A DNA stretch of 64,000 nt from RGEC01 sp964475595. Its GTDB lineage: Bacteria > Bacteroidota > Bacteroidia > NS11-12g > UBA955. The stretch covers positions 1-64,000 of the forward strand of contig CAYYXG010000003.1 in NCBI GenBank assembly GCA_964475595.1, in the 5' to 3' direction. The notes beneath the pieces were generated by a model. It worked only from the letters and a program-made list of their open reading frames with translations, made no database searches and had not been told where the DNA came from. Within the stretch, counting starts at the first letter, position 1; the number at the start of each line of letters is the position of its first letter. Position numbers and translations under genes: made by a program. Shown piece by piece: positions 43,833 to 53,418 of this stretch.

Positions 43833-43840
43833 TAATTTTG
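43833..43840 (+). promoter_or_regulatory. Bacteroidota -7 box (TAATTTTG) for the ECF sigma gene
   Basis: TAATTTTG lies 79 bases before the sigma factor ATG. A TTTG at 43806-43809, 23 bases further up, is a possible -33 element. Confidence 0.45.
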
Positions 43841-43919
43841 AATAGCTAAGCAGCATTTGACGTGTTCCTATTGTCTTTGTATGACAGGAAGGCAATGCTC
43901 AACCTAAAAAAAATTGGCA

Positions 43920-44450
43920 ATGACAGAGCAACAGTTGGTCGATGGATGTATACGGGAAGACCGGAAATGCCAGGAAGCGCTGTGGAATCTCTACGCCACC
44001 CGATTGTTAACCGTGAGTATTCGCTATTGTCAAAACCGTGAAGATGCGGAAGATGTATTGATGGAAGCGTTTGTAAAAATATTTGATAATATGTCAGCTT
44101 TTCGCGGACAGAGTAGCCTGGAAACCTGGATGAGACGCATTGTGGTTAATACCAGTATCAATAAAATACGCTCCAGAAAATTTACCGAATCCATCGATAA
44201 CGAAGCCCTGCATATTGGTTATTCAGATAATGCATTTGAAGCAATGGATGCAAAAGCGCTGATGAAAATGCTGGAAACATTACCGGTGGGCTATCGAATG
44301 GTATTTAACCTGTTTGCTGTAGAAGGGTATTCCCACAAGGAAATTGCCGAATTATTAAAAATTGACGAAGGAACAAGCCGCAGTCAGCTGGCCAAAGCAC
44401 GAAAGGCACTTCAGGAAATGATAGAAAAGAAAGGAGTAACACAACCATGA
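43920..44450 (+). CDS. ECF-type RNA polymerase sigma factor
   Basis: A 176-residue sigma-70 family ECF factor. Region 2 spans about 20-85 (LWNLYATRLLTVSIRYCQNREDAEDVLMEAFVKIFDNMSAFRGQSSLETWMRRIVVNTSINKIR). Region 4 is near 115-165, with the helix-turn-helix YSHKEIAELLKIDEGTSRSQLAKARKAL. A TTG at 43914 would add two residues; the ATG at 43920 is preferred. It overlaps the next gene by 4 bases (ATGA), the usual arrangement of a sigma factor with its regulator. Confidence 0.93.
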   Translation: MTEQQLVDGCIREDRKCQEALWNLYATRLLTVSIRYCQNREDAEDVLMEAFVKIFDNMSAFRGQSSLETWMRRIVVNTSINKIRSRKFTESIDNEALHIGYSDNAFEAMDAKALMKMLETLPVGYRMVFNLFAVEGYSHKEIAELLKIDEGTSRSQLAKARKALQEMIEKKGVTQP

Positions 44451-45706
44451 TCCAACCCGATCATTTATTTAAAAATACCTTGGAAAATCACGAGAGCCCA
44501 CTGGGTGAGGCTGCCAGTTTTCAAGGAGTCATGAAAAAACGCGAAAAAAAGCGCAGAGCCTTTTTCTGGTTCTCTTTAAATAGTGTTCTGTTTTTACTGA
44601 TTAGTCTTTCAGCGGCCGCCCTATGGGGCCCTAAAGAATTGGATGAAAAAGAAGTGGTTCCTACTGCTCAGATTAAACAAACGCCAAACCAGGGCAATGC
44701 TGTTGTAAACGCTGACCATACAGCAGTAAAATCCATGTCCGTTGATAACCAAACTGCAGTAAAAGTATCCTCTTTGACAACCGCTCCAACGGATGCCGAA
44801 CGTATTAATATCACCCACAAAAAATTATTTGTTAAACAGAATATTGTGATTGCCGGCAGGCAGCATCAATTACCTAAGATAGCTGGCATCCCCAACGAAG
44901 TTGATGAAAATTCAAACATTAAAACTGTTGATTTGGCGCCAAGTACTTTAGCTGCATCGACATCGCAAGAAATGCCCTATGCGGATTGGATCTATCATCT
45001 TACAGGACGAGGCATAGCAAGTGAATATATCTTTCAAATACAGCCTACAGAAGGCACTGTGCTACCGGAGTTTGTTCCTTTCTATCCCTACGGAAAACCC
45101 AAATTTAATCCCATATTTGAGTTGAATGTAACCACAGCAGGCAATGGCTATAAATACTTCAGAGAAAGTAAGGATGTTACCGTGGCCGGGAATCACAGGT
45201 ATTCACAGTATCACGGTATGATGCTATTTGACCTCGGCAGGGGTGTGAATGTTGGGGGAGGGCTTGGTTATATGGAAAGCGTGGGAATAGGCAAAGCATT
45301 AATTTCCGAATGGAAAACCGACACAGCGCAGATGACCGTTCGCACCACCAAGGCAGAAAATATTGCCTACAGAATAAATAAATTGTCTTTGCCACTGGGA
45401 ATCCGATATCAACTGGGTTTTGGAAGAAGTATGGTGCGCATTGCAGCTACCGCTATGCCGGGCATTATTACCTTGGCCAATGGTAAGGTCTTTAGCCGCG
45501 AAACCATTCAGTCGCTGGATAATATGAAAAAGAATAACGTGTCGTTCGATGCTAGATTGGGCGTGGGTTTATATTATCAAGTTGCCCCCAAAACCGCTAT
45601 TTCAGCAGAGCCGATGTTGCAGTACCAGACAATTGCAGGCACGCAGTGGAAATCATTTAACAGAATGGGTTTTGGTTTTGGATTAGGGGTGGTATTCAAA
45701 CCTTAA
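44447..45706 (+). CDS. Sigma-linked membrane protein with beta-barrel-like C-terminus (putative anti-sigma)
   Basis: A 419-residue protein. Residues 1-40 are polar and cytosolic in character (DHLFKNTLENHESPLGEAASFQGVMKKREKKRR), followed by one TM helix (AFFWFSLNSVLFLLISLSAAALW, about 38-60). A low-complexity linker (about 65-165) leads to a C-terminal region of alternating strands (NPIFELNVTTAGNGYKYF, VNVGGGLGYMESV, LPLGIRYQLGFGRSMVRIAAT, VSFDARLGVGLYYQVA, GFGFGLGVVFKP). The 4-base overlap with the ECF gene and the membrane topology suggest an anti-sigma factor whose outer part senses or contacts the envelope (inference). No zinc-binding anti-sigma motif (HxxxCxxC) is present. Confidence 0.7.
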   Translation: MIQPDHLFKNTLENHESPLGEAASFQGVMKKREKKRRAFFWFSLNSVLFLLISLSAAALWGPKELDEKEVVPTAQIKQTPNQGNAVVNADHTAVKSMSVDNQTAVKVSSLTTAPTDAERINITHKKLFVKQNIVIAGRQHQLPKIAGIPNEVDENSNIKTVDLAPSTLAASTSQEMPYADWIYHLTGRGIASEYIFQIQPTEGTVLPEFVPFYPYGKPKFNPIFELNVTTAGNGYKYFRESKDVTVAGNHRYSQYHGMMLFDLGRGVNVGGGLGYMESVGIGKALISEWKTDTAQMTVRTTKAENIAYRINKLSLPLGIRYQLGFGRSMVRIAATAMPGIITLANGKVFSRETIQSLDNMKKNNVSFDARLGVGLYYQVAPKTAISAEPMLQYQTIAGTQWKSFNRMGFGFGLGVVFKP

Positions 45707-45714
45707 ACGGTTCT

Positions 45715-46770
45715 TTACAATCGTTCAATCCAGCCAAATACATCCTCGGCTTTGCCATGTTTGATGCGGTCCATTTTACTCCGCAAATTATCGGAAACGA
45801 CCGTATTTCCTTGGTTCAACACATCGAAATATTGGCCCTGATGTGAAAATCCCTCAATATTGATGAGGGTAGCCGCCGTGCCGGTAATGAATAATTCATT
45901 GAGCAAACCTTGGGTGTGCAGGTCTTTCAATTCTGTTACGGTCAATGGTCGCTCTTCCACATTCAACCCTTCTTTTTTCAATACCTGAATAATACTGTCT
46001 CTGGTAATGCCGGCTAGCATGGTATCATGCAGATTGGGGGTTATGATACATTGATCTGTGACGGCAAAAAAATTGGTGGTTCCCGTTTCTTCTACCAATG
46101 TGTGGGTTATGGGGTCTGTCCATAAAACCTGATCAAACCCTTCGGATTGCGCAAGTTTGGTTGGATACATCGCAGCACCGTAATTGCCCGCACATTTTGT
46201 AAAGCCCACTCCACCGGGAGCAGCCCTGCTGTATTGCTCTTCTACCTTAATTTTTAATGGTTTGGCGTAATAGGGGCCAACCGGACAGGTGAAAATAGCG
46301 AAACAATATTTTTCTGAGGGTTTTACGCCGATAAAATCATCAGTGGCAAACATGAACGGCCTAATGTAAAGGGCGCTGCCTTCCGAACCCGGCACCCACT
46401 CCCGGTCCAGCTGGAGCAAGGTGTTTAAGCCTTCCATAAATAAGGTTTCCGGAATGGGTGGCATCACCATTCTATCTGCTGAAATGTTCAGTCTGTGCCA
46501 GTTATCTCTTGGCCGAAAAAGGTATACGTTATCTTCTTCTCGATACGCTTTCATACCTTCAAAAATGGCTTGACCGTAATGAATGGCGCTGGTGGCAGGA
46601 CTTAATGATAGGTTGGCATAAGGTTCAATGCGTGGATTTGTCCATGCATTGCCGTCCCAGTCGGTCAAAAACATGTGGTCGGAAAATATTTTGCCAAAAC
46701 CGATATTGTTGAAATCTACTTCGGATATTCTGCTTTTTTCGGTCTTTTGAATGGTAATATTGTAGGACAT
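45715..46770 (-). CDS. ilvE: Branched-chain amino acid aminotransferase
   Basis: A 351-residue fold-type IV PLP aminotransferase for Leu, Ile and Val. Motifs include ATSAIHYGQAIFEGMKAYR, RPRDNWHRLNISADRM, ALYIRPFMFATDDFIGVKPSE, the PLP-lysine segment GVGFTKCAGNYGAAM, WTDPITHTLVEETGTTNFF and GTAATLINIEGF. The length fits the BCAT group II (about 350). It is transcribed as a single gene with its own promoter box and converges with the sigma-linked membrane protein gene. Confidence 0.94.
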   Translation of the reverse strand: MSYNITIQKTEKSRISEVDFNNIGFGKIFSDHMFLTDWDGNAWTNPRIEPYANLSLSPATSAIHYGQAIFEGMKAYREEDNVYLFRPRDNWHRLNISADRMVMPPIPETLFMEGLNTLLQLDREWVPGSEGSALYIRPFMFATDDFIGVKPSEKYCFAIFTCPVGPYYAKPLKIKVEEQYSRAAPGGVGFTKCAGNYGAAMYPTKLAQSEGFDQVLWTDPITHTLVEETGTTNFFAVTDQCIITPNLHDTMLAGITRDSIIQVLKKEGLNVEERPLTVTELKDLHTQGLLNELFITGTAATLINIEGFSHQGQYFDVLNQGNTVVSDNLRSKMDRIKHGKAEDVFGWIERL

Positions 46771-46778
46771 TTCAAGGG

Positions 46779-46786
46779 CAAAAGTA
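46779..46786 (-). promoter_or_regulatory. Bacteroidota -7 box (TACTTTTG) for ilvE
   Basis: A minus-strand TACTTTTG lies 8 bases before the ilvE ATG. Confidence 0.5.
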
Positions 46787-46792
46787 ACTCAT

Positions 46793-47332
46793 ATGAACCA
46801 TCAATCAGACAAAATAGCCATGCATGTGGATAATCCGCTAGAATTACAACTGTTGTATAGCGAAAAATTATTCTTGGATGAAAACGAAAGCTTGGGTGCT
46901 GAAAACCCCATTGCAGATGTTGCTGAAATCAGGTTAGAAGTGCAAAAGGAAATGTCAATGCCCATTGCATTTTTTTTAGATGTATCGGGAGCCAAGCAGT
47001 CAGGAATTAATGATGTGGATCTATTGTTGGGCAGAATGTTGATGGTTACCATGTTAGATGATAAAGTACCTACCATGGATATGGCTGAAATTCTTGATCT
47101 GAAATTATTTTCTGAAGACGATTTTAATAGAAAGTTAATTGGCCATAGAAAAAGTGTAGTTTTTGATGATAATTGGCCTTTTCGTTCAATTTCGAATCAG
47201 GCAGTTATGAGTGTACTGGTGTTAAATGAAAAAAATGTGTTTTGGGCACCTTCCATTCCGGTTATTATGAATAATCCTGAGATAAAAAAAGATTTTGCGG
47301 CCCGCTTAAAGCACTATTTTAATATCCCGTGA
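46793..47332 (+). CDS. Hypothetical protein, no family recognised
   Basis: A 179-residue soluble, acidic protein with no signal peptide or TM helix. I recognise no family. Visible are an acidic first third (NPLELQLLYSEKLFLDENESLGAENP), MPIAFFLDVSGAKQSGINDVDLLLGRMLMVTML, and a C-terminal stretch FWAPSIPVIMNNPEIKKDFAARLKHYFNIP. It diverges from ilvE with 22 bases between starts. Base use is slightly more A+T-rich than ilvE. It is placed as a gene because the frame is long, open and free of an overlapping alternative. Confidence 0.6.
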   Translation: MNHQSDKIAMHVDNPLELQLLYSEKLFLDENESLGAENPIADVAEIRLEVQKEMSMPIAFFLDVSGAKQSGINDVDLLLGRMLMVTMLDDKVPTMDMAEILDLKLFSEDDFNRKLIGHRKSVVFDDNWPFRSISNQAVMSVLVLNEKNVFWAPSIPVIMNNPEIKKDFAARLKHYFNIP

Positions 47333-47417
47333 ATGCCTAAAACACTGATAAACAAATAGGTTTAAAAATTTATTAAAAAAATAGTATTTTTTTTGCCATT
47401 TAGTAGTATTAAACTGC

Positions 47418-47425
47418 TATTTTTG
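47418..47425 (+). promoter_or_regulatory. Bacteroidota -7 box (TATTTTTG) for the giant T9SS protein gene
   Basis: TATTTTTG lies 5 bases before the ATG at 47431. The transcript would be essentially leaderless. Confidence 0.5.
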
Positions 47426-47430
47426 TTTTA

Positions 47431-50400
47431 ATGAGTCAATTTCTTACTCGTCTTTGTTGTTTATTGCTGGGTCTTTTTGCTTTGGTTCAGGAATCTGAAC
47501 TTAAAGGAGACCACGTTATGGGTGCCGATATGGGCTATCAGTGCTTGGGTAACGGTAGATATAAACTGATTATCAAATTTTACCGGGATTGTCGTGGCGC
47601 GTCTGCACCTCCTAGCTGGAGCATTTTGTCTTGGTATGCCGGAAATAATGGTGGCATGGGTACCAGTAGGACAACATTATCTCTTACTCGCACCGGGATT
47701 AGGGATATCACACCCAGATGTTCCACATCCAGCAGCCCGTGTAGCCCTCAAAATACCAGTTACACCGGTGAAGGTGTGGAGGAACATACCTACGAAACGA
47801 CCATTGATATTAGTAAAGCGCCGTTTTCAACCTCCGGATTGGGGTCGACCTATTGCGAGCTAACCTTTTCCTATAATCAGTGTTGCAGGAATGCCGCCAT
47901 TACTACAGGGGCTACCTGGGCGGATTTCTGGACAACAGCAACGATTAATGTTTGTAATCTAAACAAAAGTAAAGATAAATGCAACACAACGCCTGTGTTT
48001 ACTAACGTTCCGGTAGCTTATACCTGCTGTAACCAGGCCTATTATTTTAACAATGGTGCACTGGATACCGTGGATTATGATTCCCTATCCTACAAAATGG
48101 TGCCGGCGCTGGCTGGAGTTCCTAGCAATTCTGTACCCTATACCAGTCCATTTTCTTACAAATATCCTGTGACGCCGTATTGCATTCCGCCGGGTAAGGT
48201 GGATTGCACTCCCAACATCAGTACCAAACCGCCGCGTGGCTTTTTCCTCGATACCAGCTCCGGTGACCTGATTTTCACGCCCACTAAGTGTGATGAAGTA
48301 GCTGTATTGGTGCTTGAGGTTACAGAATGGAGACGAGATACAGCCAAAAAGTGGGTGTGGGTGGGTAAAACCCGTCGGGATATGCAAATTGTGGTGAAAG
48401 ACGATTGCGGTTACAACAAATCTCCCACGATAGAAGGCCCCACCACAAACAAGGTGTGCGAAGGGGATAAAATCTGCTTTAAAATAGACGGTAAAGACGA
48501 AACATTCACGCCTTACCAGACCATACCGGATACCGTTCAAATGAAGTGGAATCGTGGTATTCCGGGCGCTACCTTTACCATTCTGAACCCCAAAGACCGC
48601 GAGAAGCAGGCAGAGTTCTGCTGGCAAACCAAGGTGGGACAGGCCAGTGACGTATCGTATTCATTTACGGTAACTGCCACCGATGACCACTGTCCCAAGC
48701 CCTCACAGGCCATTCGCGGTTTTAAGGTGAAAGTAAATCCCCGCGCCTTCAGCACCCGCAAGTACACCACACTCAAGTGCGGCCGTTTTGCCTGGGAAGC
48801 CAGTGTTCCAGCCGGATTTAAGGGCATTCCTACCTATCGCTGGAGCCTTCGCGACAGTCTGGGTAGTAAGGAATACTATTACTCAACCCGTAAAACCGAT
48901 ACTTTCCGCTATTTATATGGTGGCAAATACATCATGGTACATACGGTAAATAACTCGGATAACTGTCCTACCATTTACCGCGATACGATTATCCTACCGG
49001 ATCCTCCCACCGCTATACTGGCCACCAAGGATACGTTCGCATGCTACAAAACCACCATGCGCCTGCAACCACTGGTGTTGTATGCCAAAGCGCCTTACCG
49101 TTACTACTGGATTCGTCCGGTAGACCACATAGCCGGGGATACGAACATGATGCTTTCCATCCCGAACATAGACAGGGACTCAACGATAGTGGTTCGCATC
49201 ACCGATGCAGACGGCTGTAGGTTCTGGGATACGGTCACCATCTTCCAAAAACCCTTGCCGGTGGTAGACCTGGGCCCTGACAAACGGATTTGTACGTACG
49301 ACAGCATGAAGTTCGATGCGGGCCATGCCGATACAGTATATTATAACTGGAATAGCGGCGATACCACCCGAGAGATCACCAAACATGTGAAAGGGCTGTA
49401 CATTGTAACGATTACCGATACGATGTGGTTCTGTAAGCAGAAAGACACAGTAGAACTGTTTGTGAACGATACGGTGGTGAGTATAGCAGGTGCCGACAAA
49501 GTTATTTGTCACCAGGATACCATGCTACTTGCAGCCCAGCATCGTCCTGCCAGTATTTCAGCCAGCTACCGATGGACGAATATAACGACCAATACACTGA
49601 TGGGGACAAGCTTTTCATATAAGGTGTCACCGAGGAATGTAAACTCACCGGGTGGTGTGCCTGTGTACTTCGACTATGAACTGTATACGAAAGTGACGCA
49701 GGGCGGCGTGACGTGCGAACACTACGATACGGTAAACGTCAAGGTGAATGTGCTACCCCGTGTATGGTGGGATCCCAAGCCGCTGAAGAGTCAGTGCCAT
49801 GCATTTGGAGACATACCGCTATATCCCTTTGTGAACCCAAAAGCAGGCAGCGACATCAGCGTATGGGCAGGCACACGCCGGGTACGCAATAATATGGTAG
49901 ACAGCTTGGCCCCAAACCAGTTTATCTATCGCACCACGAACCTGAGCAACACCAGTCTGCAGAACGGCGTGTTCCGTCAGGATAAGGTATACCTTCAGTA
50001 TCGCGACAGCAATGGCTGTGTCAATGTAGACAGTACCACCCAGCGCATCAATGGCACCCCGATGGTGCAGTTGCAGAAGAAGACCTACTGCCAGGATGCA
50101 GGGAAGGCCCCGTTGGCCAACAGCATCATCCGCCCCCAGCCGAGTATCAGCGTAAATATCGCATGGAGGGTGTTGGATATTAATAACAGCAAAGACCCCA
50201 CCACGATATTGTATGAAGACCCTGTGGGCAGCCAGCGCTACTGGATGAACTTTGGCGGCCCGACCGAGGATGACTATGCAGGAACCTACACACTGGAGTA
50301 CTGCGTAGAAGACAGACTGACCGGCTGTAGGAAGTGTGATACCACCACGGTGGATATCATCACCGAACCCACAGTAAAGGTAACTTCACCGGATCCGCTG

Positions 50401-52029
50401 TGCGTGAACTGGGATACCATAGACCTGAATGACTACGTATTGCTGAACGGCAACCGCCCGAATGAGGGTGATGGCTGGTTCACGGTACTGGAGTACGGCT
50501 ACGACCGCAACGACCCGAAGGTTAAAGGCACTACACTGCCCAAAGGCCACTACTTTGTACCATCCTTTGGTGCCAATACCTGGTATATCAAGTATAGCAA
50601 CAACAGCACGGGCTGTTTGAAGGAAGACAGCTTCTATGTGTATGTAAACGATACGCCTGATGCCGTATTGCTCCCCCCGGTAACATTGTGTAGCGGCGAT
50701 CCATTGTTTGACCTGGACAGCCGCATAGATGCAGGCAAAACACGTCCCTTGGGTCAAACCAGCACATGGACAGGTCCACAGACCAGCGGAGGCAAGTTTG
50801 ATCCGAACGTAGTGGGCAGCAGCAAGACCGTGGAAGGTCCGTTTAACATTGCCTTTACCTACACCGATAACAATGGTTGTTCGGATACGGAGCAATACCA
50901 GATGTTTGTTAGGATAAAACCAGAGGTAACGATTACCACAGGTAAACCGGCAGCGGCCTGCGAAGGCAGTGGCTTTGGCTTGCAGAGCGTGAAGAAGTTT
51001 ACAGGTGGTGTAAACTGGCAGCGCATCAATGGATCTGACGGCAGCATAGACAATGCAGGTGCCGACAATATTGTGTACAAACATGGCAGCGGCGATAAGA
51101 CAGCGGGTACAGCATGGTTGAAGGTAACAACGGTTCCCGAGCCAAATGAAGTATGTCCTCAGGCCAGTGATAGCGTGCAAATAATTCTGCATCCTTTTCC
51201 TGAATTGGGTATGTTGGGTTCGATAAGTGGCTGCGCTCCATTGACCGCTAATTTTTCCGGTATTGAAAATAGGGGAATTCCTGCAGGTCAGTTAAAATGG
51301 TTCTGGGATTTTAGAAATGGTGATACCAGCGACCAGCAAAATCCATCAGGTATATTCTACCCTAATCAAGGTAATTATAAAATTCGACTTAAGATAACCA
51401 ATACGATGGGCAATTGTTCAGTTGAAGTTGACAGCATTGGATATGTAAAAGCATACCCGAACCCCACAGCGTTGTTCAGCACAGATCCTCCGTTCAAGAC
51501 CACCGTGGCGCTGCCGAAGTTCAAGACCATTAACCAGAGCAGCATACCGAGTGCGCCATTCAGTCCACAGATGAGCTACAAATGGGACTTTGGCACCTGG
51601 TATGATCCGTATGATGATACATTCACCAGCTTTGAGCCAAGATATGCCTATGGCAAGGATACGGCCACGTATACCATTCAGCTGATAGTGACCTCACAGC
51701 CGGGCGGATGTACGGACACGTTCAGGAAGGCAGTATTTGTAGGTCCTGATATCATTGTGTGGATCCCGGATGTGTTCACTCCCGATGGTGCTGGACCCGG
51801 CAAGAACAATACGTTCAACGTGACTGCCAGCAACTTTAAGGGGATGAATATGACCATTTACAACCGCTGGGGAGAAAAACTCTTTTATTCTGATAACGTA
51901 AATAAAGGATGGGACGGCATGGTTAATGGTCAGGATGCGCAACAGGGAGTATACGTTTACCACGTAGAAGTGGTTTCGTTCGATGGCAAGCCGTATGAAT
52001 TTAACGGCACATTAACCCTGATCCGCTAG
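47431..52029 (+). CDS. Giant T9SS type B surface protein with PKD-like domains
   Basis: A 1532-residue exported protein. The N-terminus is hydrophobic (LTRLCCLLLGLFALVQ), then GDHVMGADMGYQCLGNGRYKLIIKFYRDCRG begins a Cys-rich head (about 28-330) seen in large Bacteroidota adhesin-like proteins. The middle is a chain of Ig/PKD-like modules with CxxD-type strand ends; a clear PKD module is GCAPLTANFSGIENRG...WFWDFRNGDTSDQQNPSGIFYPNQGNYKIRL (about 1269-1325). The end (IWIPDVFTPDGAGPGKNNTFNV to YEFNGTLTLIR) is the gliding-motility-associated type B T9SS sorting domain. It is probably a secreted adhesin or cell-surface filament component. Base composition changes in blocks along the gene. Confidence 0.9.
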   Translation: MSQFLTRLCCLLLGLFALVQESELKGDHVMGADMGYQCLGNGRYKLIIKFYRDCRGASAPPSWSILSWYAGNNGGMGTSRTTLSLTRTGIRDITPRCSTSSSPCSPQNTSYTGEGVEEHTYETTIDISKAPFSTSGLGSTYCELTFSYNQCCRNAAITTGATWADFWTTATINVCNLNKSKDKCNTTPVFTNVPVAYTCCNQAYYFNNGALDTVDYDSLSYKMVPALAGVPSNSVPYTSPFSYKYPVTPYCIPPGKVDCTPNISTKPPRGFFLDTSSGDLIFTPTKCDEVAVLVLEVTEWRRDTAKKWVWVGKTRRDMQIVVKDDCGYNKSPTIEGPTTNKVCEGDKICFKIDGKDETFTPYQTIPDTVQMKWNRGIPGATFTILNPKDREKQAEFCWQTKVGQASDVSYSFTVTATDDHCPKPSQAIRGFKVKVNPRAFSTRKYTTLKCGRFAWEASVPAGFKGIPTYRWSLRDSLGSKEYYYSTRKTDTFRYLYGGKYIMVHTVNNSDNCPTIYRDTIILPDPPTAILATKDTFACYKTTMRLQPLVLYAKAPYRYYWIRPVDHIAGDTNMMLSIPNIDRDSTIVVRITDADGCRFWDTVTIFQKPLPVVDLGPDKRICTYDSMKFDAGHADTVYYNWNSGDTTREITKHVKGLYIVTITDTMWFCKQKDTVELFVNDTVVSIAGADKVICHQDTMLLAAQHRPASISASYRWTNITTNTLMGTSFSYKVSPRNVNSPGGVPVYFDYELYTKVTQGGVTCEHYDTVNVKVNVLPRVWWDPKPLKSQCHAFGDIPLYPFVNPKAGSDISVWAGTRRVRNNMVDSLAPNQFIYRTTNLSNTSLQNGVFRQDKVYLQYRDSNGCVNVDSTTQRINGTPMVQLQKKTYCQDAGKAPLANSIIRPQPSISVNIAWRVLDINNSKDPTTILYEDPVGSQRYWMNFGGPTEDDYAGTYTLEYCVEDRLTGCRKCDTTTVDIITEPTVKVTSPDPLCVNWDTIDLNDYVLLNGNRPNEGDGWFTVLEYGYDRNDPKVKGTTLPKGHYFVPSFGANTWYIKYSNNSTGCLKEDSFYVYVNDTPDAVLLPPVTLCSGDPLFDLDSRIDAGKTRPLGQTSTWTGPQTSGGKFDPNVVGSSKTVEGPFNIAFTYTDNNGCSDTEQYQMFVRIKPEVTITTGKPAAACEGSGFGLQSVKKFTGGVNWQRINGSDGSIDNAGADNIVYKHGSGDKTAGTAWLKVTTVPEPNEVCPQASDSVQIILHPFPELGMLGSISGCAPLTANFSGIENRGIPAGQLKWFWDFRNGDTSDQQNPSGIFYPNQGNYKIRLKITNTMGNCSVEVDSIGYVKAYPNPTALFSTDPPFKTTVALPKFKTINQSSIPSAPFSPQMSYKWDFGTWYDPYDDTFTSFEPRYAYGKDTATYTIQLIVTSQPGGCTDTFRKAVFVGPDIIVWIPDVFTPDGAGPGKNNTFNVTASNFKGMNMTIYNRWGEKLFYSDNVNKGWDGMVNGQDAQQGVYVYHVEVVSFDGKPYEFNGTLTLIR

Positions 52030-53363
52030 TCTTCATTATCACCCGAAAGCTGTTGGGTTTTTGGAACCCTGAACAACAGAAGTAAACCGATTACAAAAAA
52101 GGCAATTAGTGCCAGTATGGAACTTCTGATGTCTAGGTAGCCCTCAATGAGCCCAAAGGAAAATGTACCAATGGCAAGGCCAATTTTTTCTGCCAGATCA
52201 AAAAAGCTGAAGTAAGACGTATGGTCTTCAGTTTCTGGCAATAATTTAGAATAAGTAGAACGGGCTATAGACTGAATACCACCCATCACCAGGCCTACTA
52301 TGGCTGCGGCAATGTAAAACTGCCAGGGTTTATACACAAACTGGTAAACGTAAATACACAGTCCTATCCAAATAACAATGGATAGCATAAGGGTTTGGAT
52401 ATTCCCCACCTTTTTAGAGAGGCGCGACATGAGAAAGGCACCGGCAACACCCAGAAACTGAATAAGCAGAATGCTGGTGATTAAATCAGCCGGCTTAATA
52501 CCGACAATTTCTTTACTGGCAAAGGAAACCGCCATCACCATGATGGTTTGTACCGCCATATTGAACATAAAATAGCTATACAAATAGCGTTTTAGTGCCA
52601 AATGTTGTGTGCGGATTTCTGCAAATACTTTGGTGATTTCCCTAAATCCGGCTGACAGCAATCCAGTATTTGTTTTATGCTCGGCAGGCTTTGTTTTCGG
52701 CAGATAATAAAACGAATATAACGCAAAACCAATCCACCACAAACTTACCAATGGAAATGCCCAGGAAATAGGGGCCATTTTTTGGAAAACAAAAACCACC
52801 AATATGGCAATCAACAGGGAGGAACTGCCCAGATAACCCATGGTAAAACCGCGTGCGCTTACCTTGTCTTGTTGGTCGGGACTGGCAATTTCAGGTAGGT
52901 ACGAATTGTAATACACCAGACTGCCCCAAAAGCCGATACTGCCAAAGAAAAGGGGCAGAATGGTCCAGCCCAGTTCTACGGCCTGCCCGGCCACTCCAGG
53001 ATTTTTTGTGGGAAAGAAGTATAGCAGTCCGCTGGAAACAGCGCCCAGAAAGCAAAAAAATTGCATAAACTGTTTGCGTTTGCCGCCTGCATCGGCAATT
53101 CCGGACAATAAAGGTGTAAGCAATGCCACCACAATGTATGAAACACAAACCAGATAGGCATAAAATTCTGTGTTTTTAAAGGCATGACCGAAAAAGGTAA
53201 TCTGATCGAATATGGTTTTTCCATCAACCTTGTAGCTGGTAGCATTTTCGTATACTACCGGAAAGATCGCAGAGCTGATGATGAGCGGATATACAGAGTT
53301 GGCCCAGTCGTAAAGCGTCCAGGCAAAAAGGGTTTTCTTGTTGTTTTGGAGTAGTTCAGCCAT
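52026..53363 (-). CDS. MFS transporter, UMF1/Atg22-like
   Basis: A 445-residue inner-membrane major facilitator with about 12 TM helices. The start LFAWTLYDWANSVYPLIISSAIFPVVYEN and RGFTMGYLGSSSLLIAIL with GGIQSIARSTYSKLLPE are the hallmarks of the UMF1 (Atg22-like) family, whose eukaryotic member exports amino acids from the vacuole. The bacterial substrate is unknown. It converges with the giant surface protein, overlapping its stop by 4 bases. Confidence 0.9.
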   Translation of the reverse strand: MAELLQNNKKTLFAWTLYDWANSVYPLIISSAIFPVVYENATSYKVDGKTIFDQITFFGHAFKNTEFYAYLVCVSYIVVALLTPLLSGIADAGGKRKQFMQFFCFLGAVSSGLLYFFPTKNPGVAGQAVELGWTILPLFFGSIGFWGSLVYYNSYLPEIASPDQQDKVSARGFTMGYLGSSSLLIAILVVFVFQKMAPISWAFPLVSLWWIGFALYSFYYLPKTKPAEHKTNTGLLSAGFREITKVFAEIRTQHLALKRYLYSYFMFNMAVQTIMVMAVSFASKEIVGIKPADLITSILLIQFLGVAGAFLMSRLSKKVGNIQTLMLSIVIWIGLCIYVYQFVYKPWQFYIAAAIVGLVMGGIQSIARSTYSKLLPETEDHTSYFSFFDLAEKIGLAIGTFSFGLIEGYLDIRSSILALIAFFVIGLLLLFRVPKTQQLSGDNED

Positions 53364-53392
53364 TGTAAGGTCAATTTGACGGGCAATTTAAC

Positions 53393-53400
53393 CAAAAATA
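53393..53400 (-). promoter_or_regulatory. Bacteroidota -7 box (TATTTTTG) for the MFS gene
   Basis: A minus-strand TATTTTTG lies 29 bases before the MFS ATG, in the 55 bases between clpX and this gene. Confidence 0.4.
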
Positions 53401-53418
53401 GCTTTTCCTGTAAAAATC

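Noticed and set aside
50386..51192. 268-codon minus-strand frame inside the giant surface protein gene
   Set aside because: Lies wholly opposite a well supported coding region and its translation is Cys/Val/Thr-rich without motifs; a shadow.
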